From Methylorubrum populi (GTDB lineage: Bacteria > Pseudomonadota > Alphaproteobacteria > Rhizobiales > Beijerinckiaceae): a stretch of DNA of 33,887 nt. This document shows positions 29,155-33,887 of the stretch, in pieces (within the stretch, counting starts at the first letter, position 1; every line of letters starts with the position of its first letter). Both the position numbers and the translations under genes were made by a program. The stretch is from the NCBI GenBank assembly GCA_020741775.1, contig DYYG01000061.1, forward strand, positions 1 through 33,887. Direction: 5' to 3'. The notes under the pieces are model-generated. The model was not told the DNA's origin and did not search any database. It saw only the letters and a list, made by a program, of their open reading frames with translations.

Positions 29155-29567
29155 CGCGGGACCATGCTCCGTCGAACGGGATCGTGACAACCTGGGCCGG
29201 AATGGCGGAACGGCGGCAGCGGGCGATTGTCCAGATCTTTATCGGAGCGGCCGTCTCGATCGGATTCCTGCCGGCCGTCAGGCGAACTGTTTTCGAGCCT
29301 CGTTATCCGGTTTAATTCTTGGATCGTCGGGGGGAACTGCGTCGATATCGTGTTTCATGCTTCGTCTTTATGGATATTTCTGCCGGAATTTCACATCGAA
29401 GATACAGATTTAATATCGCTTATGACTGGCATGTGCATTTGTTTCTGGGATTTTTTCCTGATGATATTGATCGGCTCGAATTGGTTATTGTCTGAATTGG
29501 TCTGGTGAACGATCAATGAAACGCGGGGATCAAATCGCGAAAATTCGCCGCTGACTTCCGTTCATGG
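29155..29567. other. AT-rich divergent intergenic region between slyX and the PilZ-like gene
   Basis: This 413-bp gap is visibly AT-rich compared with the rest of the window, most strongly from about 29290 to 29530. GAATTGGT occurs twice (29478-29485, 29494-29501), 16 bp apart. A plus-strand frame (29227-29508, 93 codons) stays open through it, but its composition is unlike neighbouring genes, it has no good ribosome binding site and I do not recognise the product. The region may be a regulatory target for an AT-selecting repressor (MucR/Ros type) or a remnant of foreign DNA. Confidence 0.5.
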
Positions 29568-30182
29568 ATGCATCGCAGAGATCGCGTTCCGGTCACGCAT
29601 TCCATCATGATTCATCGCAGCTCCGCCAGCCTCCGCACCCTCATCCTGCCCGCCTATTGCCGCAGCCGGGAGCAATCCGAATTCCATGCCGTGACCAAGG
29701 ACATCTACCAGAGCGGGATCTCCTTCCGTTCGGCGACCAAACCGCAGATCGATCAGGTTCTGACCTGCAGCGTCCGCTATGTCGGGGTCTTCGAGGCGCG
29801 GGTCGTCGAGACCGAGGGGCACTTGTTCATCGTCCGTGTGCTGACTTCGCGGGAACGCGGCGGCGAGATCGCCCGCACGATGCTGGCACTGGCCCATGAG
29901 CAGGTTCGACCCCTCGAAGCGTGGCGCGCCCATAGCCGGATCAGCCCCATGAACAAGGACGTTCTGATCACGGTCGACGATGGGCGCATCCTTCCCGGGC
30001 GGCTGATCAACGTCTCGGCCTCGGGGGCGGCCCTCGTTGTCGAGGACACGCTGGAGCCCGGCGCCCATATCGTCATCGGCTCCACCCCGGCGCGGGTGGT
30101 GCGCGACTTCCGCGGCGGTATCGGCGCCGCTTTCATCGCGCCTCTCGATCCGGCGCAGATCCACGCCGGCATCCGGCTCTGA
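29568..30182 (+). CDS. Tandem PilZ-like protein
   Basis: This 204-residue cytosolic protein appears to hold two PilZ-like beta-barrel repeats. The second (about 125-200) has ITVDDGRILPGRLINVSASGAALVVED with an NxSxxG element and GIGAAFI near the end. The first (about 20-95) has RSREQSEFHAVTKDIYQSGISF, where Tyr replaces the Ser of the DxSxxG motif, so it is probably degenerate. c-di-GMP binding by PilZ needs an RxxxR motif before the barrel; CRSREQ in the first repeat only partly fits, and the second repeat has none that I can see, so binding is uncertain. The start could be ATG 29568, 29564 or 29607; no Shine-Dalgarno distinguishes them. It stands alone, preceded by an AT-rich region. The GGDEF-EAL gene is the only other c-di-GMP gene in the window. 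Confidence 0.65.
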   Translation: MHRRDRVPVTHSIMIHRSSASLRTLILPAYCRSREQSEFHAVTKDIYQSGISFRSATKPQIDQVLTCSVRYVGVFEARVVETEGHLFIVRVLTSRERGGEIARTMLALAHEQVRPLEAWRAHSRISPMNKDVLITVDDGRILPGRLINVSASGAALVVEDTLEPGAHIVIGSTPARVVRDFRGGIGAAFIAPLDPAQIHAGIRL

Positions 30183-30358
30183 CCTGCGCGCAGTCCACCC
30201 GGCGCGGTGTCGGCGCGCGGGTGTCTTGAGGGACCGCCGCGTTTCGAGGCCGCCCTCCCAAGGAGGAGCGGATTTGGCAGGGGGCCTCGCATCCCGGACG
30301 CGGAAGGTCTAAGTCCCAGGCTCGCCCCTGCCTCGACGAAGCGGCCGAAAGCCTGCCC

Positions 30359-31888
30359 GTGACCGATTACATCAAGAAGATCCTGTCCGCCCGCGTCTAC
30401 GACGTGGCGATCGAGAGCCCGCTCGATCCGATGCCCCGTCTCACGAAGCGGCTCGGCCGTCCCGTGCTCCTCAAGCGCGAGGATCTGCAGCCGGTCTTCT
30501 CGTTCAAGCTGCGCGGCGCCTACAACAAGATGGCCTCGTTGCCGCGGGAGCAACTCGAACGCGGCGTGATCTGCGCCTCGGCCGGCAACCACGCCCAGGG
30601 CGTGGCCCTCGGCGCGGCGCGGCTCGGGGTGCGGGCGGTGATCGTGATGCCGCGCACCACGCCGGCCATCAAGGTCGATGCCTGCCGGGCCCGCGGCGCC
30701 GAGGTGGTGCTACACGGCGACGCCTTCGACGAGGCCTTGGCCGAGGCGCGGCGCCTGGAGGCACAGTGGGGCCTGACCTTCCTGCACCCCTTCGACGATC
30801 CCGAGGTGATCGCCGGCCAGGGCACCATCGGCATGGAGATCCTGCACCAGCATTCCGGGCCGATCGAGGCGATCTTCGTTCCCATCGGCGGCGGCGGGCT
30901 CGCGGCCGGCATCGCCACCTTCGTGAAATATCTGCGCCCGGACACCAAGGTGATCGGTGTCGAGCCGGACGATGCCGCCTGCATGGCCGAGGCGATCAAG
31001 GCGGGTGACCGCGTGACGCTCGGAAGCGTCGGCCTGTTCGCCGACGGCGTGGCGGTGCGGCAGGCGGGTGAGGAGACCTTCCGCCTCTGCCGTGAGCATC
31101 TCGATGCGGTGATCACCGTCGATACCGACGCGATGTGTGCGGCGGTCAAGGACATCTTTGACGACACGCGGGCGATCTCCGAGCCCTCGGGCGCCCTCAG
31201 CCTCGCTGGGGCCAAGGCTTGGGCGGCGGAGAATCCCGGCGCCGGACCGCTGGTGGCGATTTCGTCGGGCGCCAATCTCAATTTCGACCGCCTGCGCCAC
31301 ATCGCCGAGCGGGCGGAGATCGGCGAGGAGCGCGAGGTGCTGCTCGGCGTCACCATCCCCGAGCGGCCGGGCGCCTACCGCGCCTTCATCGCCGCCCTCG
31401 GCCCCCGCGCCATCACCGAGTTCAATTATCGCTACGCCAAGGGGAGTGATGCGCGCATCTTCGTCGGCATCAACCTGCCCGGCGGAAAGGCGGAGAAGCG
31501 GGATCTCGTCGCGAGCCTGGAGCAGGCGGGCTACGGCGTCGCCGACATGAGCGACAACGAGATGGCCAAGGTCCATGTCCGCTACATGGTGGGCGGCCGC
31601 GCCACGGGCCTCGCCGACGAACGGCTCTACCGCTTCCAGTTCCCCGAGCGGCCGGGGGCGCTGATGAAGTTCCTGGAGGCCCTCGGCGACGGGTTCAACA
31701 TCAGCCTGTTCCACTACCGCAACCACGGCGCGGATTACGGGCGGGTGCTGGCGGGAATCGAGGTTCCGGCCTCCGAACGCGCCCGCTTCGATGCCGCCCT
31801 CGACGTCCTCGGCTATCCTTGCGTGGACGAGACCGACAACCCGGCTTACCGCCTGTTCCTCGACAACGGCATTGTCGGGCACCGATAG
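30359..31888 (+). CDS. ilvA: Biosynthetic threonine ammonia-lyase (threonine deaminase)
   Basis: IlvA converts threonine to 2-oxobutanoate and ammonia, the first step of isoleucine synthesis. The 509-residue product has the PLP-lysine K50 in SFKLRGAYNK, the substrate loop SAGNHAQGVALGA and the PLP-phosphate loop GGGGLAAG (about 180-188). It has the long form with two C-terminal ACT-like regulatory repeats (about 325-405 and 415-495; VTIPERPGAYRAFIAAL and FQFPERPGALMKFLEAL open them), which in E. coli IlvA bind isoleucine and valine. The GTG start at 30359 fits the homologous N-terminus (MTDYIKKIL). I saw no clear leader peptide or attenuator in the 176-bp upstream gap. A small secreted-protein gene follows 35 bp later. 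Confidence 0.96.
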   Translation: MTDYIKKILSARVYDVAIESPLDPMPRLTKRLGRPVLLKREDLQPVFSFKLRGAYNKMASLPREQLERGVICASAGNHAQGVALGAARLGVRAVIVMPRTTPAIKVDACRARGAEVVLHGDAFDEALAEARRLEAQWGLTFLHPFDDPEVIAGQGTIGMEILHQHSGPIEAIFVPIGGGGLAAGIATFVKYLRPDTKVIGVEPDDAACMAEAIKAGDRVTLGSVGLFADGVAVRQAGEETFRLCREHLDAVITVDTDAMCAAVKDIFDDTRAISEPSGALSLAGAKAWAAENPGAGPLVAISSGANLNFDRLRHIAERAEIGEEREVLLGVTIPERPGAYRAFIAALGPRAITEFNYRYAKGSDARIFVGINLPGGKAEKRDLVASLEQAGYGVADMSDNEMAKVHVRYMVGGRATGLADERLYRFQFPERPGALMKFLEALGDGFNISLFHYRNHGADYGRVLAGIEVPASERARFDAALDVLGYPCVDETDNPAYRLFLDNGIVGHR

Positions 31889-31923
31889 GATCCGTCCCGA
31901 CGCCGAACCAGGAGCGACGACAG

Positions 31924-32256
31924 ATGCGCGCGGCAGCCCTCGCCCTTCTGGCCCTTCTCGCCTCGGCGCTCGTCGCCCCGCCACGGGCCGTCGCCCTCGA
32001 CAGGGCGGGCGCGGCCCGGCCGGCGCCGTCCGAGGAGGGCGGGATTCTCTCGCGGCCCGACGCCACCGAGGCCGCCGCCCGTCAGGCCGAGTTCGACCGG
32101 CGGATCGCGGAGCGCAGCAACCGCGCGGCCCGATCGATCTGCGCTGGCTGCGGTTCGAATAGCGGCGGACAAGGCAGAACCGTCACGCCGGCTTTGCGCA
32201 ATCCGGGCCGGGACGAGCCGCGTCCCGCCGATCCGGCGGCAGCGCCGATCGATTGA
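31924..32256 (+). CDS. Small secreted hypothetical protein
   Basis: I do not recognise this family. The 110-residue product has a signal peptide (about 1-25, ALVAPPRAVA|L) and a short charged helix (about 45-70: EAAARQAEFDRRIAERSN). A CAGC motif follows (about 78-81), possibly a metal or disulfide site, and the C-terminus is Pro/Arg/Asp-rich. The ATG at 31924 is chosen because AGGAG lies about 10 nt upstream and the signal peptide starts there. It follows ilvA by 35 bp on the same strand and may share its transcript. Confidence 0.6.
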   Translation: MRAAALALLALLASALVAPPRAVALDRAGAARPAPSEEGGILSRPDATEAAARQAEFDRRIAERSNRAARSICAGCGSNSGGQGRTVTPALRNPGRDEPRPADPAAAPID

Positions 32257-32308
32257 TCGGTGTCGGCGGCCTCGGGGGCCTGATCGCCGCGCTCCGTCGA
32301 GCGGCCGA

Positions 32309-32578
32309 TCAGCCGACCGTCGCCGGCTGGCTGCGGAACAGGGCGGTGCAGCCGGCATCCCGGTGCATGCTGAGGATGGAGGCGCGGTCGATCTCGGGAT
32401 GGGCCGAGAGAACCCGGCGCACATCCTCCACGACCTTCTCGTAGCGGTGCGCGTCGAAATTCTTTTCCAGCGGGCTGACGGCGATATAGGCCTCGACGAC
32501 GAGAACTCTCTCGGTCCGGTCCTGGGTGACATCGACGGCGATCCAGGCCGACTTCACGAGGCGGTTGGCGACGAGCAT
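32309..32578 (-). CDS. Uncharacterised 89-residue protein
   Basis: I do not recognise a family. It starts MLVANRLVKSAWIAVDV, has no signal peptide, and contains strands (ERVLVVEAYIAV) followed by an amphipathic helix (AHRYEKVVEDVRRVLSAHPE) and a final strand region with a single Cys. The fold looks alpha/beta and cytosolic. The ATG at 32578 is chosen because GGAGGA lies 7 nt upstream; an ATG at 32602 in the same frame lacks one. It converges on the small secreted-protein gene. Confidence 0.6.
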   Translation of the reverse strand: MLVANRLVKSAWIAVDVTQDRTERVLVVEAYIAVSPLEKNFDAHRYEKVVEDVRRVLSAHPEIDRASILSMHRDAGCTALFRSQPATVG

Positions 32579-32858
32579 GGGACGATCCTCCGATGCCGCC
32601 ATGTTGTCCGGCGGCTCTCGTCAGGGGAGCATGGACCTCGCCTGAAGACTTGCCAAGGCCCGCCCCTGATCTGGACCGTCGATCCTCAGCATAGTCGATG
32701 ATTCACCGGAGCATCGGACCGAAAACCGGCCCGTCCTCCTCGGCACCGGAGCCGGGGCGACGGGCCGCGCTCTTGTCTGAGCATCGCCTTTTCAGACAAG
32801 CCGCAGGCCCGCCGACGGAACGATGCTTGCGGTGGCGCGGCTTTCGGATTCTCTGCGA
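32579..32858. other. 280-bp stretch without a supported gene
   Basis: The frames here are short and mutually inconsistent, and I saw no RNA gene or repeat. It probably holds the promoter of the 89-residue protein gene. Confidence 0.4.
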
Positions 32859-33080
32859 TCAGGATTCGGACACGAGGCGCAGGTTCGGAAAACCGTTCGG
32901 CCGAGCCCGTGCGGCCCGGTTGCCGTCCTCGATCTCGGTGTCATCCGAGCGCTGCTCGCGGCCCTTCAGCAGGGTCGGCCGCGCGATCCACCGGATCACC
33001 TTATCGTTGCGATAGCGACCGGCCCGCCGCGCGTCGCTCCGCAGAACCCACCTCGGATGAACCGCCCCATCCCTGGCCAT
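32859..33080 (-). CDS. Possible 73-residue basic protein
   Basis: A frame starting at ATG 33080, with GAGGGG 6 nt upstream, encodes a charged, Arg-rich protein (MARDGAVHPRWVLRSDARR... to LRLVSES) without signal peptide or membrane helix. The same frame is open back to 33443 but without homology or a better start; ATG 33188 has GGAGG directly against it. There is no recognised family, and plus-strand frames overlap it, so it may be a chance ORF. Confidence 0.35.
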   Translation of the reverse strand: MARDGAVHPRWVLRSDARRAGRYRNDKVIRWIARPTLLKGREQRSDDTEIEDGNRAARARPNGFPNLRLVSES

Positions 33081-33342
33081 GACGCGCCCCTCAGACACAC
33101 ATACCGTCGCGTGCGGCGCCCCCTCGGCGACCTCACAGTCAGTGATCCCTGATGCGGCGATCAGGCACGGGACCGGCGGCGTGGGCATCCTCCAAATTGG
33201 GGATGCCTCTCGTATTTTATGTAAATTCGGCAGCTTTCTGAGGGGCGAGTGCGCAAGGACGCGCCCCCAGGCCGGTTCCGCCTCGGTGCATCTCCCGCAC
33301 TCGTCGCTTGACCTCGCCGCCACCCCTGCGCACCAGGGCAGG
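33081..33342. other. 262-bp intergenic stretch before the VanZ-like gene
   Basis: It includes a short AT-rich patch (TATTTTATGTAAAT near 33213-33226) that could be part of a promoter for the VanZ-like gene. No gene or structured RNA is supported. Confidence 0.35.
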
Positions 33343-33684
33343 ATGCTGACAGTCATTCGCCTGATGGCTTGGATCGTGGCCCTCGGCCTCGTCGCGGTGA
33401 CGCTCTCACCGATCGAGGCCCGGCCCGTCCTCACCTCACCCAATCTGGAGCGGGCCGGGGCCTACGGCTTGTTCGGCTTTCTCCTCGTGCTCTCCTATAC
33501 AAGGCGCTGGGGGCTGGCGCTCGTGGCGGCCATCGTCCTCGCCGGGGCTCTCGAGGCGGCGCAGGGATTGACCGTAAGCCGGCACGGCCGGCTGTTCGAT
33601 TTCCTGGTCAAGGGCAGCGCGGCCGTGGCCGGCGGCTTATGCGCCCAAGCCCTGCACTGGGTGTTCGCCCGCCGGTCGGCCTGA
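33343..33684 (+). CDS. VanZ-like small membrane protein
   Basis: This 113-residue integral membrane protein has about four hydrophobic segments: 3-21, 40-55, 58-75 and 88-105. It has the VanZ-type pattern of an N-terminal helix ending LSPIEARP, an ERAGAYGLFGFLL helix, and LEAAQGLTVSRHGRLFDFLVKGSAAVAGG, where the Glu/Gln and Asp positions correspond to conserved VanZ polar residues. VanZ confers low-level teicoplanin resistance in enterococci; in Gram-negatives the homologues have no known role, and resistance is not implied. GGGCAGG lies before the ATG. It converges on the UDP-glucose dehydrogenase gene 7 bp away. Confidence 0.75.
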   Translation: MLTVIRLMAWIVALGLVAVTLSPIEARPVLTSPNLERAGAYGLFGFLLVLSYTRRWGLALVAAIVLAGALEAAQGLTVSRHGRLFDFLVKGSAAVAGGLCAQALHWVFARRSA

Positions 33685-33691
33685 GGCTCTC

Positions 33692-33887
33692 TCAGTCGTC
33701 GGAGCGCGCCAGGGCACCGACGCCGATATAGCGCAGACCCTGCCGGTAGGCGTCGTCGGGCGAGTAGACGTTTCGGAGATCGATGAGGACGGGGGCCTTC
33801 ATCAGGCTTCTGAGGCGGGTGAGATCGAGGGCGCGGAAGGCGTTCCACTCGGTCACGATCACCAGGGCGTCGGCCGCCTCGGCGCAG
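33692..33887 (-). CDS. ugd: 3' end of UDP-glucose 6-dehydrogenase gene (5' part outside window)
   Basis: The last 65 or so codons are visible, ending at the TGA at 33692-33694. The segment ADALVIVTEWNAFRALDL, then APVLIDLRNVYSPDDA and the final strand GLRYIGVGALARSDD, is the C-terminal UDP-binding domain of the UDP-glucose/GDP-mannose dehydrogenase family; TEW is the conserved UDP-glucose dehydrogenase signature. The enzyme makes UDP-glucuronate for exopolysaccharide. Only a fragment is seen, so the exact substrate in the family is less certain. Confidence 0.85.
   Translation of the reverse strand, partial: CAEAADALVIVTEWNAFRALDLTRLRSLMKAPVLIDLRNVYSPDDAYRQGLRYIGVGALARSDD

Noticed and set aside
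29227..29508. 93-codon plus-strand frame in the AT-rich region.
   Set aside because: No credible ribosome binding site, no family, odd residue composition; kept only as part of the region description.
30710..31984. A 424-codon minus-strand frame opposite ilvA.
   Set aside because: Shadow frame; ilvA is complete with PLP lysine and two ACT-like repeats.
32130..32180. A GGTTCGAAT sequence resembling a tRNA T-arm.
   Set aside because: No matching acceptor stem, D-arm or anticodon arm around it; it lies in a coding region.
33343..33684. Teicoplanin resistance from the VanZ-like protein.
   Set aside because: Gram-negative VanZ-like proteins lack evidence for such a role, and no other van gene is present.

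Overview
The window is GC-rich and densely packed. It looks like chromosome of an alphaproteobacterium in the Hyphomicrobiales, most probably Methylobacterium/Methylorubrum. The basis is codon bias, CtrA-type and sigma-54 flagellar promoters, MotE- and DUF6468-type flagellar proteins, a GCG-CRPN peptide, IalB and MltB paralogues, and a single-cysteine DksA. I found no insertion sequence, prophage, CRISPR array, rRNA or tRNA gene.

Layout. 1-5.1 kb: the tail of a possible methyltransferase gene, gatB, and a large GAF-PAS3-GGDEF-EAL cyclic-di-GMP enzyme. 5.1-10 kb: a complete C4-dicarboxylate system, with dctB-dctD divergent from dctA. The region between them carries two tandem TGCGG-N4-CCG(C/G)A sites and a well-formed sigma-54 promoter. 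10.1-14 kb: a GFA-fold protein, a lytic transglycosylase plus flavodoxin-fold oxidoreductase pair, an IalB protein and a glutathione peroxidase. 14-24.8 kb: a flagellar cluster in four blocks: fliL-fliM-DUF6468-motE-like (minus), flgF-flgG-flgA-flgH (plus), flgI-flgJ-flgN-like plus two uncharacterised genes (minus), and fliX (plus). 24.8-33.9 kb: accessory genes. These are a GCG-CRPN secreted peptide, an MBOAT/SGNH O-acylation pair, DksA, a miniature porin-like protein, SlyX, a PilZ-like protein, biosynthetic threonine ammonia-lyase, several small hypotheticals, a VanZ-like protein and the 3' end of a UDP-glucose dehydrogenase gene.

How parts work together. DctB should sense C4-dicarboxylates and phosphorylate DctD, which would act from the tandem upstream sites on the sigma-54 promoter of dctA. 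In the flagellar cluster the two divergent intergenic regions, fliL/flgF and flgI/fliX, share one logic. Each has a CtrA box 60-70 bp before the early gene (fliL, fliX) and a sigma-54 -24/-12 element before the late gene (flgF, flgI). This matches the two-tier hierarchy described in Caulobacter. The GGDEF-EAL and PilZ-like proteins may connect c-di-GMP to motility or envelope functions, but nothing in the window proves that link.

I did not find an obviously new multi-gene system. The best leads for new biology are the uncharacterised helical protein (21265-21972) and 60-residue membrane protein (20751-20933) inside the flagellar cluster, the FliM with a three-copy acidic repeat extension, the miniature porin, the AT-rich slyX/PilZ intergenic region, and the palindromic operator-like site near the GCG-CRPN gene.
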